From the NCBI GenBank assembly GCA_050084515.1, contig CM114274.1:4340001-4404000 (forward strand): 64,000 bases of DNA. Reading direction: 5' to 3'. Source of the stretch: Blasia pusilla. Its lineage: Eukaryota > Marchantiophyta > Marchantiopsida > Blasiales. Under the pieces are notes generated by a model. It saw only the letters and a list, made by a program, of their open reading frames with translations, made no database searches and was not told the DNA's origin. The number at the start of each line of letters is the position of its first letter. The stretch's first letter is position 1. The position numbers and the translations under genes are program-made. Positions 33,768-45,603 of this stretch are shown one piece after another.

Positions 33768-35580
33768 TAACCGTGATGCGTATTTGAAGTAAGGCCTTGA
33801 AGAATTAACGGACACGCTCTGTTTTAGGCAAGTGACTTAGAGAGATTAGTCAATACTTGGGAAGAGACTTCCTAGGGAGATGGTTCGTACTTGGGGAGAA
33901 TCAACCTGATTAGGGCTTGGCGGCTTCTCGGCTACCTATAAAACACACATTCGTTTGTTTTTTTGGGAATCAATCTAAGTCTTTTGCTTGCAAAGCTCAA
34001 ATTTGGGAGTGCTTTGGGATGAACCTAAGTAAAGTAGAGGAGGGAGTCTATGATGTATTGAAGTGGGAATTTTTTTTGTGCAGATTAAACCCAATTTAAG
34101 GCCTATGTCGGGATATTTGGAGGAACTTACCAATTTTGGAAAGTTCCCTATTTTGGGCATTGTTAACTTTCCATTCAATGCCCTTTTACCCACTCTTGAG
34201 GTTTAGGGCTGGAGAGATGATATATGTACATACATAACCAAGAAAATAATATTGGAGAGAGGGAGTGGGCATACTTTAAGGAGAAATAACTTGGAGAGCT
34301 CATTCTCTCTATGTTTAACCTCCTTTGGTGGGGTAATGGAATTATGTTCCCCCTTACCTCATGAATAATCCAAATTTCTTGTTATGAGAGTTGGTTTGGT
34401 CTAACATGAGAGAGAGCCATGGAATCTAAGATTTGAATTTTGAAAATATAAAGAAAGAAAGAGAAGCTTCATGGGAGAGATTTGTTGGAAGAGCGGCTCA
34501 ACCAACCTAGTGGAAGCGTTGGAAACCTTAGAACAAGAGCTTTGAAGTCCTACCATTTGTTTTTCATTCCCTATATAACGGCTTCTAGGAGTTCCCTTGA
34601 GGCTCTTAGTCTGCTGTTTTTATAATCTATCTATATTATTATTGGAGAGTGCCTGCTTGATTTGCAAACACCCCTTTGCTTGACATGTGGCAACCGGGCA
34701 GCAAAAAAAGGTTTCCCCTTCTACGGGCAGCAAGAAAAAGATTTTATGAAAACAAGATTAATCCTTTCACTCATGTGCATGGCACGGGCTGTCCACTAGT
34801 ATAGATTATGAATATTACATGAGATAAAGTTTCATGTCTAGGGAGCCATGACTTTCCTTTCTAGTTTCCTAGTTTATGATGGGGCTCCCCCACAGTCATC
34901 ATAGTACTATATGAACTAGCACTTGACATGTTTAGCTCCAAATTTTGACATGTGGACAAAGGCCTCACACTCGGAAGGTTTTTATTTGATGAGTTCATTG
35001 AAAATTTACGACCGGAACTTTTTTAGTTCAATTTTTCATGGCTAGAAATATGCAGTTGGGAACATCTAACTGGAATTTTTCTCAAGACACCTTTCTCCTG
35101 CGAAAAATAAGAATATCCAAGCGGCTCTCAGCGGAAATATCCAACTTGGAAAATTCACATGATATTTTCATTTTTAGAAATTCCGTGCCAAAAAAGTAAC
35201 CAACCCGAAAATTTTTACTGCCAAATTTAGACATTAAATCCCTTACCCGAAATATCTTTCCACAAATCTTTTTCAATTGTCGAAAGTTCATGTTCTCAAA
35301 CATAAGTCTTTCCATTTCCACTACCAAACATAGTAATATTTATAGCCCCTACAGGTTCTCACTGTTTTTTTCTTGGCCGTATGGAGTTTCCACGTGTCCT
35401 CTACTTTTAATTACTTTCTTCTCCCCCTTCTCCATTAACTGGTTTTCTTAAAAAACATATTTTCAAAAAGTACTATATGCTTTCCTAAATAAATAAACGA
35501 AACCTTCGCAACTCTGGGCCGATAGACAGGAGACTGACCGGGTCTTTTAATTTATTTAAGAGTAGAGGAAAAAAATACCT
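33768..35580. other. AT-rich intergenic DNA around a Helitron-like element
   Basis: Apart from the Helitron-like element at 34630-34799, no gene or ordered repeat is recognised. Confidence 0.5.
34630..34799 (+). mobile_element. short Helitron-like element
   Basis: It starts TCTATATTATTATTGGAGAG and ends GGCACGGGCTGTCCACTAG. The canonical features are present: TC at the 5' end, CTAG (CTRR) at the 3' end, insertion between A (34629) and T (34800), no target duplication, and a small stem GTGC-ATG-GCAC ending about 10 nt before CTAG. At 170 bp it has no coding capacity and would depend on a Rep/helicase source elsewhere. Confidence 0.8.
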
Positions 35581-37203
35581 ATTTGTATGAACGTTTCAGG
35601 AAAGGCGGCCATGCACCCTAAGTCGGGAAAAGGAAGGTCCTTTGCAATCGGTGGAAGGGAAGCAAGTCTCTCCGGCCGACGGGCGTGCGGTCATAGGAAG
35701 GGGGGGGGCCGGGCCGCGCTGTCGCGTGCCAGGTTGTCGGGATTGGCTAGAGGCCAGGAGGAAAGATTGGGAAAACAGTGAATTTTATATAGAATAACAA
35801 GAAACAAGATACGACGAGAGGCCATGGTTCCCCCGTTCCCCGTGGCAGAGGTTCGGACAGAAGGTGCGACGACGACTGCGAGGAGGAGACAAACATTTTG
35901 AGCAGCCCGCCACGTAGTTTTCCTATCGAGGTGCTCTTGGGGGGAGGGACAATCGCAAGGTTTCGGATCGCGTTTTGGAGTTGCGTTGCTGCACGCACCG
36001 GCGTCCGCGCCAGCGGTGCTTGCACACTCTTTGGCTGTTGGTTCATGTCATATGTCGTGGCGCGGTGGAACGGAATGAGATGAGTCTGGGATCGGGCTGA
36101 GGGATTTTCTTGCATGTATTCGTCGTTGGTTTCCTGTGTTCTTGCAACCACTGGTAAAGCTCTCCAAGAATTCGAAGGGAGGTATGGATGCGTGAGTGGG
36201 TGCGATGAACCGCGGAATCCGATGAAATCTAAGGAGGATTCTTTGTCCACCACGCCCACATGATCTCAGACGAGTCGTTAATGATTGTGTTCTCCGGGAA
36301 GCCCAGGTTTCAGCGCTCTTCTTCGTGAAAACGACGAGAATGAGGTACAGTACATTCCATGCTTTTTATTGTACGTTGATCGCTCGTTTCCTCTGTGACA
36401 GCTACGTTCATAGGCTACCATTGACGAAGCCACCTCTCGTGAAGTCTACTTGTAGATACTTCGGAACGTTTATCCTTTCTGTGGAAAAACTCGCACAATC
36501 GAGATAGTCGCGCTATGTTACATCGATCTAATTCAGAATTCCAGCTTAGACACGAATTTCGGTGTCCTTGCACATCCACGCTAGACGCGGAACGATTGCA
36601 ACCTCCACGAAGTCGACCGTCCCGTCCGATTAGAAGAAGCACCTATGAAGAATAACGAATGTCCTATCCGCACGACGAGTTGGAACGACGCGTTTCCAAT
36701 CTGGCGCGTGTGAGAGTGAAATGGTAGTATGTCAGACCTGGGAATCGTCACTGGAATGTCTGATGTGGGGACGATGGTGTGCGATTGTGATTAGCGTGGT
36801 TAGGGGTCAACGAGAGTGAGCATGCTGTAGAGAAAAGATTGATCATCACGTAAGAATTCCAAGGCCTCCGTGAATACCCTCTCACGGGAAGAAAGGAATC
36901 GTGAATGCCCACGAGTTCGGTTTTAGACAATCTGGAGGTCTTCTCATTAGTTTGTTCAAACAGGTGTGATCTCTCGAGAAATCGAGACTACTTCGTTGCT
37001 GACCGGAAAATTCTTATCGTTTCTGAAACTTCCAACTGTCTTATGAAGGTCATGGTCAAGCTTGAACGGTTCCATGGACGTTGTTCCGGTTCAATTGAAA
37101 TGCTAATTTTCACTCAATTGTTTCGCAGTGAGGCCCATCTGTAGATCTGCGACACGGTGAGGCTGTATGGCTGACGCAATCGTGTGAGGCACCGTTTCTT
37201 TCC
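35581..37203. other. base-balanced upstream region of the F-box gene
   Basis: A 170-codon frame on the minus strand (35747-36259) has no recognisable domain. No clear TATA box or other promoter element can be assigned before the F-box start. The region is free of the repeat families seen elsewhere. Confidence 0.45.
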
Positions 37204-38046
37204 ATGGGAGAGGAGACAGTGAAAAGCGTGGAACCGAAAGTTAGTATTTTAGATCTTCCGGACGAGATTTTGCAGATATGTTTCGCCCGGTTGCCATTAC
37301 ACTGTCTTCCGATAGTGAGAGTGGTCTGCCAGAGGTGGCACAGGCTCAGTGACGCTCAATTTTTGCGTCGCATAAGAAAGGCGCTCCATTTAACACAGAC
37401 GTGCACATTTTTCCTCGAGAATGAGTATATATCGGGAAGTTACCAAGGGCTTCAAGGACAAGCGTTTGATTCTCATTCCAACATGGTCCGTTCCATCGCA
37501 ACTCTAAGGGGACCTCAAAGGCTGCAGTTCGGTGCAGTGGGCGCAGATGGGCTGCTCTACATTCTCGGCGGAAGATCACCCCTCAGATGTCAAAGATCTC
37601 CGGATCCCAAAGCGTGGAGCGTCTATTCAAGAGTTGACATGTACGAGCCTCTGAGCAACTGTTGGCAGCAGATGGAACCTATGCTCGAAGCTCGATTCGG
37701 ATTCGCCAGTGGAGTTCTCCTCGACACTGTCACTAGCCACTCGAAGCTCATAGTGGCCGGAGGATACGATGCGGAAGGCGCAACGCTGTCGTCTGCGGAG
37801 GTGTACGATTTCCTTGAAAGTCGATGGGAATCAATTCCGAACATGCTTCACTTGTGCGGACCATGTAAAGGAGAAGTGTTCGACGGAAAGTTCTACGTGC
37901 AGCAGGCCAACTGTGGACCCGACTCCATCGAGATATTTGATCCATCTTCTGGTCGATGGACAGCATACAATCCGAAAACTTGCAGATTTTCTCTCCAAGC
38001 TTCAGACACGTGCGGAACTGCCAAATCCATCACCTTAGATCTGTGA
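37204..38046 (+). CDS. F-box/kelch-repeat protein
   Basis: Predicted 280-residue substrate receptor of an SCF (Skp1-Cullin-F-box) ubiquitin ligase. Residues about 13-55 form the F-box (ILDLPDEILQICFARLP...VRVVCQRWHRL), which binds Skp1/ASK. Kelch repeats follow: residues 107-160 (LYILGG, then VDMYEPLSNCWQQMEPM), 163-214 (LIVAGG, then VYDFLESRWESIPNM) and 221-257 (EVFDGKFYV, then IEIFDPSSGRWTAY). Each has the Gly pair and the spaced Tyr/Phe and Trp of a propeller blade, although the third has lost the Gly pair. The frame is intronless, with ATG in TCCATGGG. Plant relatives are usually 340-400 residues with more blades, so this one is short: either a natural short form, a premature stop at 38044, or an unseen splice to a later exon. 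The substrate cannot be told. Confidence 0.85.
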   Translation: MGEETVKSVEPKVSILDLPDEILQICFARLPLHCLPIVRVVCQRWHRLSDAQFLRRIRKALHLTQTCTFFLENEYISGSYQGLQGQAFDSHSNMVRSIATLRGPQRLQFGAVGADGLLYILGGRSPLRCQRSPDPKAWSVYSRVDMYEPLSNCWQQMEPMLEARFGFASGVLLDTVTSHSKLIVAGGYDAEGATLSSAEVYDFLESRWESIPNMLHLCGPCKGEVFDGKFYVQQANCGPDSIEIFDPSSGRWTAYNPKTCRFSLQASDTCGTAKSITLDL

Positions 38047-41000
38047 CGATGCGGGAGGAGGGGAACTTGCAGCCGAGGGTTCACGGTTCGCCAACTGACA
38101 ATTATCTCGGCGTGATCGATAGCTAGGAAGGATGCGACCGGCCCTATTGCAGCGTTTCCATTCGACTTACGAGCATCCATGATCCCTGAACGAACCCAGT
38201 CGCAGTCGCATGACAGTCAACCTCGGCTAGAAAATCGAAATGACGTTGGGATTCTCTGACCATCGTACGAGGTCGAATCTGTCAGTACAGTACAGGTATC
38301 ATCAAGCGGCATGAAGTTGCAAGATCATGCATGCATGAATGCATGCTTCCGGCTCTTTCAGCCGTTTCGCTCGACATTAATACAACGCGCGGATGGTTTC
38401 GATTCGAGAGCGGATTTGCGACACCTTGAAGACCTACTTGGTGAGCATATTCTTCTCAACTTGGAGCCTGTCCGTCATCGCTACTCTGCACGGCGATTCC
38501 GGGGTTCTTCAGTATTTTCGCAAGGAGCCAGCCCCGCCGGACTCGCTTGTAACCCGGTAAAGAATAAGAGACCTAGTTTCGTCTCCACTGTCAACTGATC
38601 GGCCGGGAAATATTTCTGGGTCTGAGGATCGTTTCAAGGTGGATCTTGGACGCGCGATATAAAGTTCCGTATAAAGTTTTGAATCGAAAATCCTGCATTG
38701 GTTTATTCGCATTCCTACGTACGTGACATATATGCCTGGCGTAGCATATATATCAATCGAGAACCGGAGCGCGTAGGCAGCCTTTGGCAGCACTCGATGT
38801 TGGAGTTGTTCGGGCCTGCATTAAAACTATAGATCTCCTAGATGGCGATACGATTCGTAGCCTTTGTGGTTTCTCGGTCATCATCGAGTATGTACGCCAA
38901 GATCGAGTAGTGAAACACCTCATGAGGCATGTGAAATTTTCATCGAAGTCTAGAAGCAGTTAAATATACTAGTCCTAGTATCATACAGATCTCGATGTAA
39001 AATTGAAGCCCGCAAGATTAATTCAGTACTCTCGACGGTGTAGGTGATTTTGAAGTGATTCTTTGCAGATGTGGGACCAGTTTGGAACTAGTCCAGTTCA
39101 ACATCAAGTCTTACTGCACAGTAGCTGAGTCTTGGATATCCATATCCACATAAGGGGGAGACTGCACGCCATTTGATCAAATTAAACTTGCCTAATCCTC
39201 GCTTCTTCCCGCTCGCTAGCACACGTTGTACCCATTATATCCCGACTAAGAACAATGATCCATGAAGCCTGTTAGCATTTGCCGTAAGGAAGGTTCAAAC
39301 CCACCTAATCCTGTGCTGTTAACCTTATGCTCGTCTCGACCTGGCAACCGCGATGTACGTCAGTCAATGTGAATTCTGCAGATAGGCTGTATACGATGAA
39401 TCACAGTGACTCAGAACATGAGTCAAAATTGAATCCATGACGGTAACCGAACACCCGTGAACACGGGCACTTTGCGATCGGGGTTCAAGCGTAGGGTTTA
39501 GTCGTGACATGCAGCCGGAAGAATCGGCTGTCAACGGGTGAAAGTGATTAAGGTTTTCCCAAAGAATCCTCACAGAAGTAAGCCGGAGCGTTTCCAGGGT
39601 TCGGGTGACATCCATATGACGGCGCGGCCAAGTATGCTCCGACTTACGCACGAGACTGATGACATGGGTTCGTTCCGACAGCATTCCAATGATCAGTCAG
39701 ACCCGCCTCTCATTCGCGCGCACTTGCAGTCGATGCGAGGTTTCCAGCCAACGGTATACGCTTCTATGAATCTCCAGTGGTCAACGTGCGCCACAGTCCG
39801 TCAGTTACATGTCCAGGGTCAAAGGTCCCATCTCGGGGTCACCTCAATCATCCATACGTCTCCTCTCACGATAGAATTGTGCAGGACTTCTGGTGCCCGA
39901 TGTGCGCTGGCCGGCGAGATCTTTCGAATGATGCTGAAGTCATGGCCGCACCGGTTGGCACACGCAGGACCGACTTGAAGGTTCGGTAGTGAAGATCTTC
40001 GATCGAGAGAGAAATCTGTTGCTGACGAGTGGCCAGCTATCATCACCGCAAAACATTATCAGCTTCCACGACTCTAATTCCATGCGGACGAGGTCGTAGC
40101 ACGAAGATGAGGATCGAGGTCGGAGCACGAAGATGAGGCTGGAATCCCATTTCTGGAGTTCCAATTTGCCGTAGGTTGTCGATCCACAATGCATCTTTCC
40201 AGAGAAAGGTTCTATGCGACGTAGACGTTGGCACCGACCATGGGTGCATGTGCGCTTCAGGAGGGTGGTGGACGTACGCACACATCGCTGCCATGAGATT
40301 CATGAACCCTCTGGATTATGATTGAACGTGCTCAGGAGGTCGGAAACGAATCCATCCTCAATCAGTCCGTCCGTTGTAGTTACTTCATCTCAAGAAACCT
40401 TTTCTGGCTATGAAACCAAAAACCTACGTCGGCACCAGATCTCGTTGACCAGTGAGTGAACACACGTTTGAGCAGTTCAAGAATCCAGCTTTTCAAAAGA
40501 AACTTTCTCTTCGATATTAAATTGTGTGCTACATTGATTGACAATGTGTACCGTTGCGATTCAAATGAAATATGAGATGTGAACGTATACGTATGACACT
40601 TTCTATTACGTCCACAGGCTTCAGCAAGCGTTTCGACCGTTTCCGAGCTTGAGAGGATTTACTTGGCCGACCTCAATTGCGAATTGATGATTCGTGATCA
40701 GGATCTTCTGTAAAGATAGCTGGAATAGATGATCTCACAGAGAGTTCGAAGTTCTCCGATCGCGAACCACAGAAACCACGACTGAATAAATTCCTAGTAC
40801 TATCTAATTAATCTTTCACTAGACCTGAAATGGAAGTCGAGACTTTCGAGCTGGATTCTCTTGAGGGTTCACACCCAGGATTCAAGCTCGTAGATCTGTG
40901 CCCACGCCCACAACGCTAGCGATAGGTTTGAAGTCAGTATATCCCCGACCAGCTTTCCATGTCGAGAGATGGGTCACTGATGTTAGAATTTCCGGCGTGG

Positions 41001-42900
41001 TGTGCTTATGCAAGCGCCGGTGCGTGACCCGATATCTGAACCTTGCCTACTTCATGGTCGCGGGGTTACTACAGTGTGCGATGTGATAATGATGAAATTC
41101 TGTGACCGAGATGTATTGTGTGAGTCTCTCGACATTGTCAAAAGCCGTGACTCACGAGTGCGAGGAAGGCGGAAGAGGGTGCATTTCCGACTAAGTCGGA
41201 GTTGGTGTGCATGTGCTGGAGTAAGGCTCAGGACGCACTCTTTCGGTTGAGGTAAGTACTCTCCCTGTCAACCGCGTTACGCACAGTGCGTTCAGCAGTT
41301 CTCATCGATTGGATAGAAGGTGGACACCGTGGAGTTATCTCTAGCCTGAAGCACCTGAAGTCTCAAACTACTCCATCATTATGGTATTCCGCAGGTTTAT
41401 GGCTCCCTTCCATGAAAAGGAGATGCTCCAGCGTCACTCGGTCTGGTCTCTATTCCCGATTGGATACGAATTTGAAGTCCAGCGTTTATAAAATTTGGCG
41501 AAGATCGCTACAGCTGCGTAAGTCAGTTATCTGCGGCAGCCCAGAGGACCGGCGTAATCATCGCTTACTGTATGTAATGTCTCCATCGATCGGTTTATGT
41601 TCATCGGATGACCACACTAGTCCTTCCTTGATACGAGCCAACAAACAATAATCCTTGTCTCGGACGCCATCTCGGAGTCCATGACGATGATCCCTGCCCG
41701 CTAAAGGCGACTGACCTTCCGGTCCTGATCTTCGAAGACGGTTACTCCGGCCGGATCTGAATGTGCGAGGATCTTAGCCCTGCTCTAGACCTCGGCGCAG
41801 AATCCGATCCGCAGCCACATTTGCAACCTTAGTGTGACAATGTCTAGAGTTGCCAGGCTCCGGTTCGCCGTTTCCACTTGCTTTGGAAGCAGGGACTCGA
41901 TCAATTACTCGACGGCGGGCCATAGCAATGTTTGCCTTTGGCCCCTCCGCAGTTTCATTTATTTACCCGCGCTCCCAGTTACTACTTGGAGCATGATGTC
42001 CGGTTTCCGCGCTCTTCGAGCGGGAAGAAACCCCTATTCCTTTGGAGTCTCTCGCAGCGTTCTCAAGGCACCTGCTTCGCAAGGAAAGCACTTCACCGAG
42101 CGTCGTTGGAAAACACGTCACAGATCTCTTGCAGTTGATTCCTCCGAGAGCTAGAAAAGAAACGCTACCAGTCATAAACACAGTAGAACTTGGAAACGGG
42201 GCAACGACGGCCGTGATGATGAAAGGAAAGGAAGGTCACTGAACGGAGAGAGTGGGTAGACCAGTTTTCTGTATATCGCACATTTGGCTCCGAGGTGAAG
42301 CAACTACAGTACGAGCATTGCGCTGAAAAGAATTCTCAGCACCGTACGAAGTCTCAGTCTCAGTTCATGAGAAAAGAGGCCGTCCACTGCGTTAACGCTG
42401 TCCACGCTGCAGTGTAGTTCGTGCCCATTTATTCCGCATGAAAAGTCCAAAGGACTTCGCAGAAGGAAAAATAAAATTATATGTGTTTCGGATTCTCGGA
42501 AGGATCGGGCGATCGGCTACGGCGTGCATCGACTTCATGAATTCATTGGCGAGTATCACTCTCACTTCGATCTCGTACGTGTGAGAATGTCTATCTTAGC
42601 GCTCAGCGAATCTGACGTTCTCAACAGCTAAGCAGCTCAGGTGTTCTTTCCAGAGGTCCAGACTCCAGATTCACGATGCAAGCTACGTGCGCCGATAGAT
42701 AGATACCCTCTCGGCAATCAATCAATCAGTCAATGCCTTTCCGCTTTTCTGTTTTCGGCCCTCTTTCCTGAAATAGCAGCAGGATCCGAGAGGATCTAAA
42801 ACATCGCCTTTTGATCGCTACTAGTTAGGCGAGCCTCTGCAACCGCGTGCTGCGGTTAAAGGCTGGGGTTACAAGAGATCTATCTCAAAGAGTCTTTAAG
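38047..42900. other. base-balanced region, no gene recognised
   Basis: Many short frames occur on both strands, the longest being 146 codons at 39538-39978, and none has a domain. Minor inverted repeats are seen: GCATGCAT/ATGCATGC at about 38333-38350 and CAGCCG/CGGCTG near 39510. The 3' UTR of the F-box gene must lie at the start, but I see no canonical AATAAA close to the stop. A long non-coding RNA or intron-rich gene cannot be excluded. Confidence 0.45.
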
Positions 42901-43095
42901 AATTTTGTAGGTTTAACGTAAGGGGGGTTTAGTATCCCATATAGTTTGGCCTTAAATTTTGGAGTTTAGGAGGGAAAGTTGTGAGTGGTTGGGGGTCATT
43001 CACATCTAATAATTAGAAGAGGATAGGGTTTGAGGGCCCCTTCCTCCTTTGTTGACACGTATTTGTTCTTGCCTCCTATGGTGATGATACATGTA

Positions 43096-43175
43096 GTGTT
43101 TAAGGTGAAAAAGGTAAACACGACGGATTTAAAATCCGTTCCTATTGGTTATTGGTTCAAGTCCAATAATGCGCA
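43096..43175 (+). pseudogene. organelle-type tRNA-Leu(UAA)-like sequence
   Basis: The anticodon arm is perfect: ACGGA, loop TTTAAAA, TCCGT, which puts anticodon TAA at 43130-43132. The T arm is perfect (ATTGG TTCAAGT CCAAT, 43151-43167). The D-arm region GGTGAAAAAGGTAAACACGA resembles the usual GGTGAAATTGGTAGACACG of Leu tRNAs, and the variable region is long. The acceptor stem (GTGTTTA against AATGCGC) keeps only five of seven pairs, two of them G-T. The plastid trnL-UAA gene normally has an intron inside the anticodon, and none is present here. I infer a decayed transfer from an organelle, perhaps the mitochondrion. It is probably not functional. Confidence 0.5.
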
Positions 43176-43608
43176 TCTTTTAGAAACTTCATAAAAATTT
43201 GGCGATGTTTCAAAGCATTTTAACCTTGAGCTGCTATGGCCTGCTGGGCTTTAGCTCTATCCCTGTAAGGGCAGAGGGAAGAGGCCAAAAATCTATATTT
43301 TTTTTGCTTGGAACTCCCACGAATTTCCGTGGACAGAATACTAGTTTTAGTCAATTCATGTGTGACCAAACTAGGGTTTGTTTCAGATTTATTTCAAGTT
43401 ATTAATCCTGTTGTTATTCAGGTTTGTTCTTGTGTTATCTTGATGTAGTTTTTTGCTTGCATTCTTTTTTAGTTTCTGGTCTCCTTCCCTTCTTGGGATA
43501 TTCTCGCCTTTATGTGTCCTCTTTTGAGATTTTTTTTATCACAAAATGGATTCTAATCTACATAAAAGAATTTACAAATGAAGGTGTAGAATGAATGTGA
43601 GTGAGAGT

Positions 43609-43628
43609 GTTCAAAGGGACCTTTGAAC
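43609..43628. repeat. 9-bp inverted repeat
   Basis: GTTCAAAGG and CCTTTGAAC around GA, just before a 3'-UTR fragment of the non-LTR element. Confidence 0.6.
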
Positions 43629-43633
43629 AATGT

Positions 43634-43750
43634 GGGAATTCCCTCTTCTTCCTTTGCATGGCCGATTGTGGATACTTAACTCTTTGAGTCCTCCTCTTTT
43701 GTTTTTCTGATGGGTTTTCCTCCATGCATATTTATTGAGGTTCATATTTT
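43634..43750 (+). mobile_element. non-LTR element remnant, 3' UTR only
   Basis: GGGAATTCCCTCTTCTTCC, GGCCGATTGTGG, TTAACTCTTTGAGTCC, CTGATGGGTTTTCC and TATTTATTGAGGTTCAT follow the order of the 3' UTRs at 9832 and 29280. No coding sequence is present, so this is a strongly 5'-truncated insertion. I could not find a clear target duplication. Confidence 0.7.
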
Positions 43751-43979
43751 CACTTTTATAACATTTTGAGAGGGTTCATCATTTTGATCTTTATAGTCTT
43801 CGTTTGTATGTTCCCTCTTTCATCGTTGGTCCATGAGACTCTCTCCTTTTTTGAAGTAATGGACTTAGTCATTCGAAGAAGGTAGATTCATTCCTTCTCC
43901 CTTATCCCATATGCTTGCCTATATTCCACATCTCTATCCCCTCCTCGTACTTAAATTTAGGATTCCCCTAAAAAAATTC

Positions 43980-44008
43980 ACATGAAGCCTTGCCTTATTG
44001 AATTTTTT

Positions 44009-44046
<38 letters not shown>

Positions 44047-44700
44047 CCTCCCCTATTGAATTATTTAAAAAAAACTATCCTCATAAAACCTTCCAATTTC
44101 TCTCCCCCTTTCCTATTGAAAATTAAAATTTATCTCTCATCTACTCATAATGAAATTAATATGATAAAAATATATTTCTTTCTTTCTAAATAATAATAAT
44201 TTTTACATATAATGATCCCTTGTAAGAAAATTTAAAACTTCCTCTTTCCCTCCCATGATCAAATTTCAACCTTATCTCTCTGGTTTTGAATAAAATGAAG
44301 ATTCAATATTTTTAATAACTTCATTAATATTCAATTGCAAGTTTACTAGTGGACACCCCATCATAGGTGTGACATATATGTATTTTTTCCTATGTTGCAA
44401 TCAAACACCTAACTCTATCGCAATTTTTTGTGTTTTCTTAGAAATTTCATACCAAAGATGTGCTCTGATTTTTTTTACATAACCTTGATCTCCTCCTCTC
44501 ATATATTCAAATTTTTTTTATAAATTGGGTTGAAAACAAGTATCTTTTCTTCTTCCTCTCTGATTTAAAAACTCAAAGCTTGGGAGCCAATTTCTTGTGA
44601 ATTTCACTTTTTTAAATAAAAATCTTTCCTACTTTCTTCCCTCTTTCCCTCTATTTCCCCCTCCTTTAAATAATTAAACCTTGACTACTTTGTATAGAGA
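43980..44700. other. polypyrimidine-rich strand, no gene
   Basis: The plus strand is strongly rich in C and T (many CTCT, TTCC and CCTTT), with few G. It includes the TC microsatellite at its start. No coding frame is present. Confidence 0.6.
44003..44043 (+). repeat. T-run and (TC)n microsatellite
   Basis: About 11 T followed by roughly 15 uninterrupted TC units. Confidence 0.9.
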
Positions 44701-44763
44701 TGTCGATGCGACTCCAATGCGAGCCTATTTTTTCAAGAGCAGATATTTTGCAACTCTAGTCAC

Positions 44764-44798
44764 TCCACTAGGACTACAATTTTGGGAGTCCTAGTGGA
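44764..44798. repeat. perfect 12-bp inverted repeat
   Basis: TCCACTAGGACT and AGTCCTAGTGGA pair completely around the 11-nt spacer ACAATTTTGGG. Confidence 0.75.
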
Positions 44799-45054
44799 AT
44801 CAACTTTGCGAGTTAATATAGTTTTGTGAGTTTAGACCATCTTTTCCCATTTTCGACAACAACAACTTGCATCATGCTTGCAATTCACTTGCAAAAGAGA
44901 TTGCAATTTGGACTAGCTCGCACTTTGCATTTGAGTCACAATCGCATAGGTTGGAGTAGCATATGCAATGTCATCTTCTATTTGTTATAAAAGGTGCTCT
45001 GAGGGGATTGGGGACCTCATCTTGTGTGTGGGATCCTACTGAGTGACAAGAGAG

Positions 45055-45549
45055 ATGGAGACTCCCATAGAGATGCAAGAGGAGGACACTATTGGGTCGG
45101 ATCAGGATGACGCCGCTTGGAAAGCCAGTGAGATGCAAGAGGTTCTATTTTATCTAGTTCCTTGGGTGAGAGGAGTATACTTGCTCGTGTGTGCACGAAA
45201 TAAATTAGGAATGTTGGTTATAGTACCTCCAAAAACATCAAAGGAAACCTATGGTTACGAAGAGAGATTTGCATTTCATAGTAAGTATATGGTGGGAAGA
45301 CTTGGAACCCAAAGGCACACAAAAAGGTCAAAAGAAGGGAGAAGTTGCATGATGCGGAAGAGCCTCAAACCTTCAAACACAAGAGCACACAAAAATGTGG
45401 AAAATGAGGAAATATGTGTAGGATACGAAAGAACCCCAAGCCTCCAAGGAGAATTGTGTTTAGATACAGGAAATTTGCCCAAGAGAGTTCATGATAGATT
45501 CAGTATCCCAAGAAGCATACCAATAGAGGAAATTATGCTAACCCATTAG
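45055..45549 (+). CDS. hypothetical open reading frame, doubtful
   Basis: A 164-codon frame from ATG 45055 to TAG. I do not recognise the product. It is rich in Glu, Arg, Lys and Met, with an acidic start (METPIEMQEEDTIGSDQDD), a short hydrophobic stretch (LVPWVRGVYLLVC) and a basic middle (RHTKRSKEGRSCMMRKSLK). It lies just upstream of repeat R1 in otherwise non-coding AT-rich DNA. It may be a remnant of a mobile-element protein or chance. Confidence 0.2.
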   Translation: METPIEMQEEDTIGSDQDDAAWKASEMQEVLFYLVPWVRGVYLLVCARNKLGMLVIVPPKTSKETYGYEERFAFHSKYMVGRLGTQRHTKRSKEGRSCMMRKSLKPSNTRAHKNVENEEICVGYERTPSLQGELCLDTGNLPKRVHDRFSIPRSIPIEEIMLTH

Positions 45550-45603
45550 TGATAAGAAAATTGAGGGTCTTATAAATGTAAGGTAGGTTAGGGAAAAAAA
45601 TTC

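Noticed and set aside
35747-36259. 170-codon minus-strand frame upstream of the F-box gene
   Set aside because: No domain, Ser/Pro/Thr-rich chance-like composition, and several frames of similar quality nearby.
44341-44375. Reverse-oriented Helitron 3' end (ACTAGTGGACACCCC)
   Set aside because: It resembles the complement of the 34.8-kb terminus, but the matching 5' end was not found within several hundred bases to the right.
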